A stretch of DNA of 64,000 bases from Erythrobacter sp. (GTDB lineage: Bacteria; Pseudomonadota; Alphaproteobacteria; Sphingomonadales; Sphingomonadaceae). Below are positions 51,721 through 61,452 of the stretch, piece after piece. Numbering within the stretch: the stretch's first letter is position 1; each line of letters begins with the position of its first letter. The notes beneath the pieces are model-generated. The model was given only the letters and a program-made list of their open reading frames with translations, was not told where the DNA came from and searched no databases. The stretch spans positions 50,243 through 114,242 of the forward strand of contig DAICXZ010000009.1 in assembly GCA_027311945.1 (NCBI GenBank). Reading direction: 5' to 3'. A program made the position numbers and the translations under genes.

Positions 51721-51731
51721 GAGAAACGATC

Positions 51732-52424
51732 ATGGACACGAACTTACCCGCACTGTTGCCCGATGCCGATCCGGCCGCCCAGGCATTCGCGCGTCTGGCC
51801 GAGAAGGTGGACTTACTGGAGGCGGCCATCACCGGGCTTGCCGCCAAGCGGGAAGCCGCACCCGACTATAGCGACACGCTGGGCGAGATCGCCGCCCTTC
51901 TCCAAAAGATACGCGACGCGATCCAAACCCTCGCGCGCCGTCCCGCTATGCAACTCACCCCCGATGCGATGGCCGAGCAGATCGCAGTCGCCGCTACCAA
52001 GGCACGCGCAGCGGATGCTGCAACCATCAGGCTCGCACAGGAGCGGATGGAGAAGGTGGCCGGCCGCCTCGAATATCTTGAGGGCACGGTGGTCACCGCC
52101 CGCGATCAGCGCCGTCGTCTGATACGGGCGGCAGGCATCGGTGCGCTCGCGGGCATAATGGTGTGGTCGTTCCTGCCCGGCTCTGTCGCGCGCACCGCGC
52201 CAACCGGCTGGTATTGGCCCGAACGCATGGCCGCGCGGATGCTGGACCTTGATCGTTGGACGGCAGGCGAACGGCTGATGGCCACGGCCGAGCCGGAGCG
52301 CTGGCGAATGGTGCTGTTCTCAAACGCAGTCGTGCAGGAAAACCGCGACGCGATCGGCAAATGCCGCGCCGATTCTGCCAAAGCGAAAAAGGCAGTCCGC
52401 TGCACGATCGACATCAGTCCGTGA
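51732..52424 (+). CDS. DUF6118-like membrane-anchored protein
   Basis: A 230-residue protein: a coiled-coil-prone N-terminal half (ARLAEKVDLLEAAITGLAA), one transmembrane segment (LIRAAGIGALAGIMVWSFL), then a C-terminal region facing out. It is 11 nt after traA. I know a DUF6118 family that follows traA in sphingomonad plasmids and this fits it; the match is by memory. Confidence 0.65.
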   Translation: MDTNLPALLPDADPAAQAFARLAEKVDLLEAAITGLAAKREAAPDYSDTLGEIAALLQKIRDAIQTLARRPAMQLTPDAMAEQIAVAATKARAADAATIRLAQERMEKVAGRLEYLEGTVVTARDQRRRLIRAAGIGALAGIMVWSFLPGSVARTAPTGWYWPERMAARMLDLDRWTAGERLMATAEPERWRMVLFSNAVVQENRDAIGKCRADSAKAKKAVRCTIDISP

Positions 52425-52559
52425 AATTAATCACTCGGCTTTGCCAAACATCCGCGCTGAAGTGTCCCCTCTATAGGGAGGTAAATTTTTATCATCAGCC
52501 TCCGGGAAGCGTCCGCACGAAGCGCCGCTCCCAGCAACCATCGGGAGCACGGAGGCTGT

Positions 52560-53015
52560 ATGGACGATCTCGAACTCGCGAGCAAACAACCGGACGCGCC
52601 GAGTTTTCTCAGAGCCATCGCGGTCCACCTTGTTGACGTGGCCATAGAGTTCCTGGTCGACATCCAGTTCATAGAACCTATTTTCGATCTTGAGGCGGCG
52701 CTTGCCTTGCTCGACAATCGAAGCGCGAAGGCCCGCCCGTTCTTTGAACCTGATATCGGGAACGATGAGGTAAAGTTCGTCCAGAGAACTGCGGCGGCGG
52801 AGAACATCAACGACGCAATCCTGCTGCTGAAAGCAATCGGTGAGGGCCAGGCGATTCCCCATCTCAAAAAGGCGTTCACCCTGTGCCTGGGAACCTCGCT
52901 TGTCCCGGAACGATCATCTTATCTTCATGCGGTACTGGTCGAATACCCTATTCCGTTTGCGGAACCCCTCGTCGCCGCCGCCGAGCAGCGTTGGGCGACG
53001 ATCAACTGTGTATGA
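52560..53015 (+). CDS. Possible small protein of unknown function
   Basis: A 151-residue open frame with a run of Leu/Ala-rich segments and no recognised domain. A minus-strand frame (52431-52862, 143 residues, ending ...MFGKAE) covers the same DNA and is just as long and as plausible by codon use, so which one, if either, is real cannot be decided from sequence. No clear ribosome-binding site for either. Confidence 0.3.
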   Translation: MDDLELASKQPDAPSFLRAIAVHLVDVAIEFLVDIQFIEPIFDLEAALALLDNRSAKARPFFEPDIGNDEVKFVQRTAAAENINDAILLLKAIGEGQAIPHLKKAFTLCLGTSLVPERSSYLHAVLVEYPIPFAEPLVAAAEQRWATINCV

Positions 53016-53094
53016 CGGGAAGCCAATCCGTGGTTGGATATGAATATCCCTGACCGTCGTGCGGTAAATCCACCACCTTCAGATATGTAGGCCG

Positions 53095-53126
53095 AAAAAA
53101 AGCGGGAGCAGCAAAAGCTGCTCCCG
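53095..53126 (-). terminator. Strong intrinsic terminator after the RTX protease gene
   Basis: On the minus strand: CGGGAGCAGC, loop TTTT, GCTGCTCCCG, then C... TTTTTTT, a perfect 10-bp stem followed by a seven-T run (A-run 53095-53101 on the plus strand). It lies 19 nt beyond the gene's stop. Confidence 0.93.
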
Positions 53127-53144
53127 TCAATTGTCAGGCAACAA

Positions 53145-56100
53145 TCACGCAGCGAAACGTCCAGCCCGATCGAGCAGGTTCGCCTTCCAAGCCGGTGCCG
53201 CCGTGATCGCATCCGTCGTTTCGCCCGACTGGCGCCGCCAGATGGCCGGAGCGGCCCCTGCATCACCGCGAAATGCCGCCATCGCCTGCAAGAGACGCTG
53301 CCGTTCACTCACAGAAGGCATATCAACGAGCGTTGCCGGTTCTTCTGGCTCTCCGCCCAGTCGGTCAGAAGTGAGAACCTCCCGCCCCGACCGCTTCCAC
53401 CCACCGTCGCGCCACCAACCGGAGCTTTTCGAACTGCCGAGGGTCGGCAGTTCGGCTGCCCAACTGCTTTCCTCTTGTTGTGCAAGCCTCTCGGCGGCTT
53501 CGTCTGCTTCATCACTAGCAGACACGTCCGCGCCAGCATCCAGCGATGCAGAGTCTCCGATATAGCTCGGTTCTGCTTTGGCTTGCGACGCCCCGGCCGT
53601 GCTCGTTTGCTCCGGAACATTTGCAATCGGCGTTTCTGGTTGAGGTGCGAAGCTGTTTGACGCTTGCGTTCCCTGCTGCGTTTCTTCTTCCCCGACAGGA
53701 CCACGCGCGGCGGACGGGGCTAATTCGATTGCCACCGTTTCAGGGTCGATCGCCTCGCGAGAGAGGCTCCGGGCCGGTGCCTGGGGCTGTCCCAGCGATC
53801 CACGCAGCATTGCGCCGGCCGGTGCGGAGACAGTTTGATCCGTAAACTCTATCAGCTCAATCTGATAGAGACGATCGACAACGCCGGTCGAGTTTTCAAG
53901 AACGTCCGTAAAAGCGCCGTTTGCGTCGCTCCCGGTCCCAAGCGAATAGGCCGAGAGCGCCCGTGTAAAGACAGCAGTGTCCGTCCCCTGACCGCCAAAC
54001 AGCAGGTCGTAACCGCCACCACCAATCAAGCGGTCATTGCCAGCCAGTCCGCCGAGGATATTGTCGCCACTATCACCCGTAATTGTGTCAGCGTAGTTGG
54101 TGCCAGTTATATCCTCGACGCTGACGAATGTATCGCCGGCCGCATCGCCGGTGCTGCCGGCCGTTGTCGTCAGGCTTACCGTTACGCCGGACGACGAAGC
54201 CGAGTAGGATACGACATCGTAGCCGCCCCTACCGTCGATACGATCAACACCCGCCCACAAGAGGAAATAATTATCCGCTGCGTTGCCTTTGAGCGTGTCC
54301 CCATATGCAGTCGAATAGACCGTTTCCACATCGAGATACACATCGCCCGCCGCATAGCCGCCGCTGGCAACACCGCTCACCATGTCCAATGTGACCGCCG
54401 CGTTCGACAGGCTAAGATCCACTATATCGCCGAGGCCCGCCCCAGCTTCAAAGCGTTCCACGGCGGATCCGATTACCAGCAAATCCGAGCCTTGACCGCC
54501 AACCCAGGTCATTGCATCGGCACCGGTCTGGAAATTGTCATCGTAGTTGGAGCCGATGACCCGCTCGATTCCATAGAGTTGATCGCCCGCTGCATGGCCA
54601 CCGAGATTGTTGAACGTCACCATGCTTACCGTGACCGCAGCGTTAGACACCGCATAAGTCACGGTATCGAACCCTTCATCTCCAACGAGCGTGTCAGCCC
54701 CAAGCCCGCCTGCGAGCGTATCGTCGCCTTCGTAACCGACAAGGATATTGGCCGAGCTGTTGCCGGTCAGGACATCGTTGAACCTCGTCCCGCTGACATT
54801 CTCAATACTGTTGAGAATGTCGCCCTGCGCTTCACCGCCTGACTGTGCGGTGGAGAGGGAAAGGTTGACGTTAACGCCAGCCGTTCCGGTCGCATAGTAG
54901 TGGGCGGTATCGGTTCCCGCGCCGCCATTCAAACGATCAGCCCCGGCGCCACCAGCAAGAATGTCATCGCCATTGCCACCGTTCAGCGTGTCATTGCCAC
55001 GACCGCCAAAGAGCAGATTAGCCGTCGCCGACCCGGTGATGATGTCATTGCCATCACCGCCGAACGCATTGACGACGCTCGTGGAGGTCGATGCCAGCAG
55101 CAGGGACTTGCCGGCGATCGTGCTGGTCGACCCCGGATTGAGGTTGATCGTCATGGCAGTCGAAACAGCAGAAGCGTTGATAGCATCGGTGCCGCCCGAC
55201 GCCGTGAGCGTCGCACGGGTTCCTGTTCCGAGCGTCGCGAACTCATCGGTATAGACGAAGGTTTCATTCGCCTCGCCGGACTTGCCGGTCAATGTCAGTT
55301 CCCAGCTCTTGAGCGTTCCGGTCTGGCCGCTGGCGGCGTCCTTGACCTCGATGGTCCAGGTGCCACCACCGGCCTCGCCGCGCGACAAGGCCGTCATGAA
55401 CACATAGTCGAGATTTGTCGCACCATCACCGCGATCGGCTGCATCCGAACTGCCAGGCGTCTTACCGGGACGATTCATCAACACCGACCGCGTTCCCGAC
55501 GGCGAAATGAGCGTAACGACGAGATCACCGATTTGCTGGTGATCCAGTTGCAGCCGCACTTCCGCGTGTTCGACCAGCAGGCCGGCCGAGACGGAAAGAC
55601 TACGGGTGATCGTGCCATTGTCCGTAGCGGCCGCATTGAGCGTGCCGCTCGAAAGGGTTTGCGTATAAAGGTCGAATGTCGAAGGATTGCTGTCAGTCAG
55701 TACATGGCTAGTCGTCCACGTCTCCGCGAGCCGCACCGCCGCTCGTGCGTCGATTTCTCCGAAGCCATAATCGTGGTTGATGTGCATGGCGCCGCCGTTC
55801 CAGTTCTTCGCGCCATTCCAGGCCCAGCCCGGATTGCTGTCATCCACGCGCTTCGCGGCAAGAGCGAGAATATCCTGCACATCGCGATAGCCGAGCGTGG
55901 GATTGGCTTCGAGCATGAGCGCGACCACCCCGGAGACAATCGGGGTGGCCAACGACGTGCCTTGAGCTTTTTCAAAGTCATCCCCAAAGGTCGAACCTTG
56001 CGGATTCTGCACCAAGCGGCCGGTTGAGCTGATGTTCGATCCGGGCGCCGACACGAGGATATTCGCACCGGGCGAACTGAACGGATTGGTGCCGATCACG

Positions 56101-59100
56101 AGTGCGCCGAGATCGCCCTGATGGTTTACCGCACCTACCGCGATGGCGTAGCGCGAATTGGTGACATTGGCATCGTTGGCGTTGCCGCCGTCTGCCCGCG
56201 AATTGCCGGCAGCGAATACGTTCACCGTTCCGAGGCCGCCGCGTCCATAGGCGGCCGTCTGAGCAAAGGCACTGGCGATGCCGGTATCGACAAGGAAGTT
56301 CGCGCCGTAACGATTGCTGAATCCCCAGCTATTGTTGACGATGTCGTAGTTCTTCCAGAGAAGCATATTGCTCAAGTCGCCACCGGACGCCTGGGGAACA
56401 GCGATGGAGTGCAGCGTTGCGTCATAAGCAACCCCGACACTGCCAATGCCATTTCGTTCGGCACCGATAACACCTGCTACCATCGTTGCGTGCGTGGTTG
56501 CATCGCGAACCCCGCCGGAGCCATCTTCGCGCCAGGCCGTCCCGAAATTGTCGTCCAGATCGACATGGACCGGATCGAAGTTACCAGGGTCCGTGACCGC
56601 GATGTTTATGCCGCGGCCGGTATAGTCCTTCCAGACCTTGAGAAGGTCGATTTCGTTGAGATACCATTGGTCGCGCAAGAGGGGATCGAGCGGCATATCG
56701 GGGGTTCGCAGGAACACCGTTCCCTTTGCTTCGGCAGTGCCAGCACCCGGATCGCCGATAATGCCGATCAGCGCACCCGCGTTGTTCTGCGCGTCCTTGA
56801 TCTTGTATTGGAAGGACATGAATCCAGAACCGGCGGTGGGCGTAAAAATGATGTTGCTGCCGCTGATCGCGACAGTTCCGCCGACCGGATTGAGGACCGA
56901 CGTGATAGACAACGCACCGCCCTGGAGGTCGATATCGTTGCCAAGAATTGCCGATGCCGCAATCGTATAGGCACCGGACGCCGCGACGTTGATGATGTCG
57001 TTTGCGGGTAAGGGACTAGCCATATCAAAGGCCACGTCCTTGAGGTTGCGGAAATTGAGCCGTTCGATGGTGTCGAGCCGATCCGTTCCGTCTGGGCTGC
57101 CTTCGCGCAGATCGGTTATGATCCATTCGGAGCCGACCTTCGTAAAGCTGTAGTCCTGCATATCACCGGAGAATTCGGCTGTATCTGTGCCCGCGCCACC
57201 GGAAAGCGCATCGTCACCTGATCCCCCGGAAAGGAGGTCATCGCCATCCGACCCGATCAGCACGTCATTGTCATCGCCGCCATAGAGCATATCATTACCC
57301 TGGCCGCCGCGAATGAGATCTTGCCCTCGATGGCCACGGATCAGGTCATCACCAGCCATGCCTTCGATCAGATCGTCCCCATCCTCACCGGAGAGCACGT
57401 CATCAGCACCGCCGCCATAAATGAAATCGGCGCCCTTGCCGCCAGCAATGAAAACATTGCTGTTGCCGCCGCCGATGAGAATATCGGACGCAGACGAACC
57501 GATTGCGGTTTCAATCGATGACTGGAAGAGGTTGAGGACGACGCCTGTTGAGCCGACCGCCTGAGCGATGTCGAAGCCAGCACCGCCGTTAATGCCGGCA
57601 TCTTCGGCATCGAACAGGATAAAGTCGTTTCCGGCGCCGCCGTTGAGCGTGTCCCGGCCGCGACCACCAATGATCCAGTTGTCTCCGCCGTCGCCCGTGA
57701 TCGTATCGTTCCCGTCCCCGCCATAGACATGGGTGAAGCCGTTGGGATTGGACGAGGCCAGATTGATGGACAAAGCGCCGCTCGCGCCCGCGATCAACGC
57801 CTTGACATCGGCCGAGCCATCGAACGCCTGCAACGTTGCCTTATAGTCGCTGCCCAGCGCCTCGATGATGGAGCCGAACGGATCGGTAACGAACTCCACG
57901 GAGAGCGCCTCGCGGCGACTTCCATCGGACATGATCACGTCGTGCCGCGCAAGCACATCGGCACCGCCCTGGATCAGACCGATAGTGGAGGTTTTGGTCA
58001 GATCGAAGCCGGTGATGCCAAGGCTGGCGAATGTCTTGAGTTCGCCTGCATCGGTTTCTCCGTTCTCATTCGCATCTTGCCAGATACGGAAGGATGCCCA
58101 TTGCGCGTCCGCAGAAGTGAATTTGCCGTCGGAATTGCTGTCGAACGTCTTGAGAACATCGACAGCAGCCGCGCCATCAGGTGTCCGGCCATTATAGTAG
58201 TCGGACATGATTTCCTTGATATCGTCGATTTTCCCATTGCCGTTGATGTCGCGGACAAGGAAACCGTCGTCGCCCTTGAGCCAGCCCGTGCGCTCCTTGT
58301 GGGGATCGCTATCCACATTGAACAGGACGTTCATCGCATCGAACGGCCGCAGTTCCACGCCATCGCCATCCAGATCGACCACGAAGGGATCGATGTTGAG
58401 AAAATTGCGATTCAATCCAGACAACAAGTTGAGGGCGCCATTGTTGTTGACCGAGGTGTCGTAGGCACCGGGATTGCGGCCCAGAATGTTTTCATTGTTG
58501 CGATACAGATTGGTATCCGGCGCAAGATGTTGCCCGCCCGGGCGCCAACTGTCCGCAGCGATCAGAGACGGGCCGACGTTGACGAGCCCATCGCCGTTGA
58601 GCACCCCGGGATTCATCGTGACCTGGTAGGTCCCCGAGCCAAAGAGCAAGCCATTCAGCCAAGGCATCTCGCCCTCATTCAGCAGGGGTTGACTACTTGG
58701 TGCACCGGATTGCGGGTTGTAAGTCGAATTGAACAGGCTGTTGTCCACAGCGCCAGTGGCAGCGCCATTCGGATTGGACAGATTCGACGTGCTACTCGCG
58801 TGGCCCGAACTATCATTATAGCCGTTCGCACCGAGTGGAACGCCCGAAACGCGGGGTAACGATATACGTTCTGGAGTTGCAACGCCGGGCCGGAGGACGT
58901 CGAAAGTCACCTCATTACCCGAGTCCGCCACTAGAACGGCTGTCCCCGCACCAAATCGGTCCGCGAACTGCACGCTCCCGTTGTTGACAAGCGCATTCGT
59001 AGTTGGGGCATCGAAACTAAATGGATAGACCGCTTTAACAATATTAGTGGCCGTCGGATCACCGCCTTCAAATCCGATAAAGCCAACATCAACTATCGTT

Positions 59101-60173
59101 GATGGCTGCCTTATCTGATTAGATATATTGTTTAGTGCGTTGGTCGCAGCCGCGATATTCGCCACAGTTCCATTCGAACTGCCATAATTCTGTCCATATG
59201 GCAGGGATGTTCCGACGAGTTCCGTGTCCCCGTTGATGTTCTGGCTGTATCTCCTCTCGACGATCTGACCGTTCGTTGCGCGTGTTTGGATTCCGACATC
59301 ACCATCTGCATGGGCTTGAATGCTAACAAGCGATGTTGTGGCAGAGCCAGCCTCTGCGGCATACCAAGGCGAGGTTGCCGGCGACCAGCGCCCATCCGAT
59401 GCAAGCGGATTGATCGAGGTCCACTGTGGTGGCACCTTCCCGCCAAGCATCTCGCCAAACCACGTGACCGCCAATTCGCGGAAGATGACAACATCATCTA
59501 TCATGTCTTGGACAGTGGCGTATTTTACCGGGTTGAGAACCTCATCATTCAGAATATCAAACACGTTAAGGAACATGGTGTCATGCGCCATGTAGGAAAA
59601 CGTCGCTGTAAGAGATACTACTGCCTTCAGTTGGTCCTGGGCCGGCATATTAAGCAGATTTGGTCCGAATCTTTGAAGTTCATCAGGCCCCATCAATGGG
59701 AATAAAACTTGCCCAGACCATTGCGAGTCACTGCTATCTAGTCCTAAAACCTCAGCAATAGCGTGAGCATCATGCTTGGCGATCAGATCAAGTTCATCAT
59801 AGAATTGGTTCTTATTAAGAATGCTAGAAATAACTGCGGCACCAACGCTGTCTGATGCCAAGTCCATTTCAGCTTGTGTGATCCAATTCCCTTGCAAACT
59901 CGGATCGAGGTAGTTCAGAAGGCCTTGCACTCGCGTGTAGGTCCGTATGATAGCTGAGGTAAGCCCATTGCCTTCATTCGTCTGTTCTGCACCGAGGAAC
60001 CAGAGGCGTACAGAGGGGTCAACTAAGCCATCTGCAACACGTTCTTCCAACATTGTTGCGATCGCTGCATACGCGCCCGCGTAGTCGTTTGCTGGGTGTT
60101 CAGGATCATTGTAGTTTGGAACATAGCCCAATATTATTGATCGTTCAGAAGCTGTCAGAGTTAAAGTGCTCAT
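53145..60173 (-). CDS. Giant RTX protein with embedded subtilisin-like protease and P-domain
   Basis: A 2342-residue protein without signal peptide, thus a type I secretion substrate. In order: an N-terminal region of about 560 residues that I cannot assign; EF-hand-like calcium sites (DLDGDGVEL near 598, DINGNGKIDD near 641, DSNSDGKF near 677, DANENGETDAGE near 699); RTX block 1 (about 819-999); a linker; a subtilase (S8) domain with catalytic Asp in VTDPG near 1193, His in THATMVAG near 1227, NNSWG, and Ser in QGTSLATP near 1405; a proprotein-convertase P-domain (about 1527-1627); RTX block 2 (about 1701-2061); and a 240-residue Ala/Glu/Pro-rich tail. The triad is complete, though the usual HGT is HAT. 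Its ATG overlaps the stop of the second lipoprotein gene (ATGA). Confidence 0.93.
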   Translation of the reverse strand: MSTLTLTASERSIILGYVPNYNDPEHPANDYAGAYAAIATMLEERVADGLVDPSVRLWFLGAEQTNEGNGLTSAIIRTYTRVQGLLNYLDPSLQGNWITQAEMDLASDSVGAAVISSILNKNQFYDELDLIAKHDAHAIAEVLGLDSSDSQWSGQVLFPLMGPDELQRFGPNLLNMPAQDQLKAVVSLTATFSYMAHDTMFLNVFDILNDEVLNPVKYATVQDMIDDVVIFRELAVTWFGEMLGGKVPPQWTSINPLASDGRWSPATSPWYAAEAGSATTSLVSIQAHADGDVGIQTRATNGQIVERRYSQNINGDTELVGTSLPYGQNYGSSNGTVANIAAATNALNNISNQIRQPSTIVDVGFIGFEGGDPTATNIVKAVYPFSFDAPTTNALVNNGSVQFADRFGAGTAVLVADSGNEVTFDVLRPGVATPERISLPRVSGVPLGANGYNDSSGHASSTSNLSNPNGAATGAVDNSLFNSTYNPQSGAPSSQPLLNEGEMPWLNGLLFGSGTYQVTMNPGVLNGDGLVNVGPSLIAADSWRPGGQHLAPDTNLYRNNENILGRNPGAYDTSVNNNGALNLLSGLNRNFLNIDPFVVDLDGDGVELRPFDAMNVLFNVDSDPHKERTGWLKGDDGFLVRDINGNGKIDDIKEIMSDYYNGRTPDGAAAVDVLKTFDSNSDGKFTSADAQWASFRIWQDANENGETDAGELKTFASLGITGFDLTKTSTIGLIQGGADVLARHDVIMSDGSRREALSVEFVTDPFGSIIEALGSDYKATLQAFDGSADVKALIAGASGALSINLASSNPNGFTHVYGGDGNDTITGDGGDNWIIGGRGRDTLNGGAGNDFILFDAEDAGINGGAGFDIAQAVGSTGVVLNLFQSSIETAIGSSASDILIGGGNSNVFIAGGKGADFIYGGGADDVLSGEDGDDLIEGMAGDDLIRGHRGQDLIRGGQGNDMLYGGDDNDVLIGSDGDDLLSGGSGDDALSGGAGTDTAEFSGDMQDYSFTKVGSEWIITDLREGSPDGTDRLDTIERLNFRNLKDVAFDMASPLPANDIINVAASGAYTIAASAILGNDIDLQGGALSITSVLNPVGGTVAISGSNIIFTPTAGSGFMSFQYKIKDAQNNAGALIGIIGDPGAGTAEAKGTVFLRTPDMPLDPLLRDQWYLNEIDLLKVWKDYTGRGINIAVTDPGNFDPVHVDLDDNFGTAWREDGSGGVRDATTHATMVAGVIGAERNGIGSVGVAYDATLHSIAVPQASGGDLSNMLLWKNYDIVNNSWGFSNRYGANFLVDTGIASAFAQTAAYGRGGLGTVNVFAAGNSRADGGNANDANVTNSRYAIAVGAVNHQGDLGALVIGTNPFSSPGANILVSAPGSNISSTGRLVQNPQGSTFGDDFEKAQGTSLATPIVSGVVALMLEANPTLGYRDVQDILALAAKRVDDSNPGWAWNGAKNWNGGAMHINHDYGFGEIDARAAVRLAETWTTSHVLTDSNPSTFDLYTQTLSSGTLNAAATDNGTITRSLSVSAGLLVEHAEVRLQLDHQQIGDLVVTLISPSGTRSVLMNRPGKTPGSSDAADRGDGATNLDYVFMTALSRGEAGGGTWTIEVKDAASGQTGTLKSWELTLTGKSGEANETFVYTDEFATLGTGTRATLTASGGTDAINASAVSTAMTINLNPGSTSTIAGKSLLLASTSTSVVNAFGGDGNDIITGSATANLLFGGRGNDTLNGGNGDDILAGGAGADRLNGGAGTDTAHYYATGTAGVNVNLSLSTAQSGGEAQGDILNSIENVSGTRFNDVLTGNSSANILVGYEGDDTLAGGLGADTLVGDEGFDTVTYAVSNAAVTVSMVTFNNLGGHAAGDQLYGIERVIGSNYDDNFQTGADAMTWVGGQGSDLLVIGSAVERFEAGAGLGDIVDLSLSNAAVTLDMVSGVASGGYAAGDVYLDVETVYSTAYGDTLKGNAADNYFLLWAGVDRIDGRGGYDVVSYSASSSGVTVSLTTTAGSTGDAAGDTFVSVEDITGTNYADTITGDSGDNILGGLAGNDRLIGGGGYDLLFGGQGTDTAVFTRALSAYSLGTGSDANGAFTDVLENSTGVVDRLYQIELIEFTDQTVSAPAGAMLRGSLGQPQAPARSLSREAIDPETVAIELAPSAARGPVGEEETQQGTQASNSFAPQPETPIANVPEQTSTAGASQAKAEPSYIGDSASLDAGADVSASDEADEAAERLAQQEESSWAAELPTLGSSKSSGWWRDGGWKRSGREVLTSDRLGGEPEEPATLVDMPSVSERQRLLQAMAAFRGDAGAAPAIWRRQSGETTDAITAAPAWKANLLDRAGRFAA

Positions 60174-60826
60174 TGCCTGTCTCCAAAATCAGAGGTTGAT
60201 GATGGATGGCGAGCATCTTTAATAATCATTCGCATTCCACGAATAATTTCTCGCCATCTTGATATGTATCTTGTCGGAAAAACAAAATGAATATCGAGGC
60301 CATTCTCTAATAACCAACCTTCACAAATCGTTCCTTCACTATAACTTAGTCCCTTTTCCCAGCACGAAATGATAAAATTATCATTCTGCCCTATAGAAAT
60401 ATAGTGCCTTTGTCCGACCACCTTTCCATCTCTACGATGTCGCGATTCGAAGCGAATAAGCCCATCATCGACGGGGAATATTCTGTAATCTCCATTCTGG
60501 AGTGATGTTGAGAGAAAGAGGTTTCGTCGCCCCATTCCTCCGCCTTCATCAATCATTACCCATATACAGTCAGATCTATTATCTCTCATACAGTCTGACG
60601 GAATTGGTCCATTTTTCCCAAGATCGAATATTAAATTAAACCATCCAACGACCTGCGGTGGATCACGTAGAAATCTTGTTTGCGGATGGAACACTTCATT
60701 CCCGACACGCAATTCCGCGCGTCCAGCATTATAGTATTTCTGCTTTTCGTCGCATGAGGCGAGAACCACCGTCACCCCGGCCATCCCGATCAAAGCCCAC
60801 CAGCCAAGTTTCCGGAACCTCATCAT
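60170..60826 (-). CDS. Lipoprotein B with four conserved cysteines (paralogue of lipoprotein A)
   Basis: A 218-residue protein with a lipoprotein signal ending VLASC (lipid Cys 25). The mature part has CMRDNRSDC (C-x7-C), then ISCW and ICEG and a C-terminal ISRWREIIRGM. It shares this pattern with the protein of the preceding gene, so both belong to one family. Its DNA is strikingly AT-rich for this window. Start ATG overlaps the stop of lipoprotein A and its stop overlaps the RTX gene start. I infer an inhibitor, immunity or surface-anchoring role for the protease; I know no family name. Confidence 0.72.
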   Translation of the reverse strand: MMRFRKLGWWALIGMAGVTVVLASCDEKQKYYNAGRAELRVGNEVFHPQTRFLRDPPQVVGWFNLIFDLGKNGPIPSDCMRDNRSDCIWVMIDEGGGMGRRNLFLSTSLQNGDYRIFPVDDGLIRFESRHRRDGKVVGQRHYISIGQNDNFIISCWEKGLSYSEGTICEGWLLENGLDIHFVFPTRYISRWREIIRGMRMIIKDARHPSSTSDFGDRQ

Positions 60827-61452
60827 CGCTCGCCTCCATCTCGACGATGGGCACGCGGGAGCTGCTCAACTAGGCTCGATGCTTGGGCGACAATCGCGGA
60901 CCAACGAGCCAATTCGTCCCGGCGGAAGGTAAGGATCAGGCGAAAGTCGGAAACGAGGGTTTCACCTTGGCAACCCGCGATCCCGTCCTTGCCAGTGTCA
61001 CCCATCCAGCATCGAAAAATGGCCCCTTCCACGCCGGGATCGGATGAGAAGACAGCTACACCGTCATTGACACCTGCCAACACAAGTCCGTTCGGTGACG
61101 GTATTTCACTTTCAGCAGGCGGGGCACTTGTTGAGCGCACAGCTTGGCGCAACCCGTCAAACTCACTCGATTGCGCGCGCGGAACAACACGAACCTGAAC
61201 ACATTCCCACTTTGGATCTTCGGAGCATTCCGCTGCCTGGGCCTCAACTTCGCCCGGCTTGAACGCTAGCACCAAGTTGGAATTGCTTGCTCCATCAATG
61301 GGATCGATCCACTTGCGTTCGACCGCAAACGCGATGCTTCCAACCTGTTTCTCGGCAGCATCGTCGGGTGAGTTGTTAGAGACCGGGCCACACCCGCCAA
61401 ACCCCAAAAGCGCTACCAAGACAGGCGCGAGATAGAACGGCTTACGCTTCAT
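60823..61452 (-). CDS. Lipoprotein A with four conserved cysteines
   Basis: A 209-residue protein with a lipoprotein signal (FYLAPVLVALLGFGGC, lipid Cys 21). The mature part has CSEDPKWEC (C-x7-C), FRCW, AGCQGE, and a C-terminal LARWSAIV, aligning with lipoprotein B in the same order and spacing. ATG 61452 overlaps the hlyD stop (ATGA); a longer reading that begins 15 codons earlier lies inside hlyD and lacks a signal. The pair probably act together with the protease outside or on the cell. Confidence 0.74.
   Translation of the reverse strand: MKRKPFYLAPVLVALLGFGGCGPVSNNSPDDAAEKQVGSIAFAVERKWIDPIDGASNSNLVLAFKPGEVEAQAAECSEDPKWECVQVRVVPRAQSSEFDGLRQAVRSTSAPPAESEIPSPNGLVLAGVNDGVAVFSSDPGVEGAIFRCWMGDTGKDGIAGCQGETLVSDFRLILTFRRDELARWSAIVAQASSLVEQLPRAHRRDGGER

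Noticed and set aside
54900..56027. Plus-strand frames of up to 376 codons across the RTX protease gene
   Set aside because: They arise from the regular glycine/aspartate codon pattern of the repeats on the other strand.
53145..60173. CRISPR-like or tandem DNA repeats in the RTX gene
   Set aside because: The repetition is the protein-level GGxGxDxLx nonapeptide, with varied codons and no spacers.
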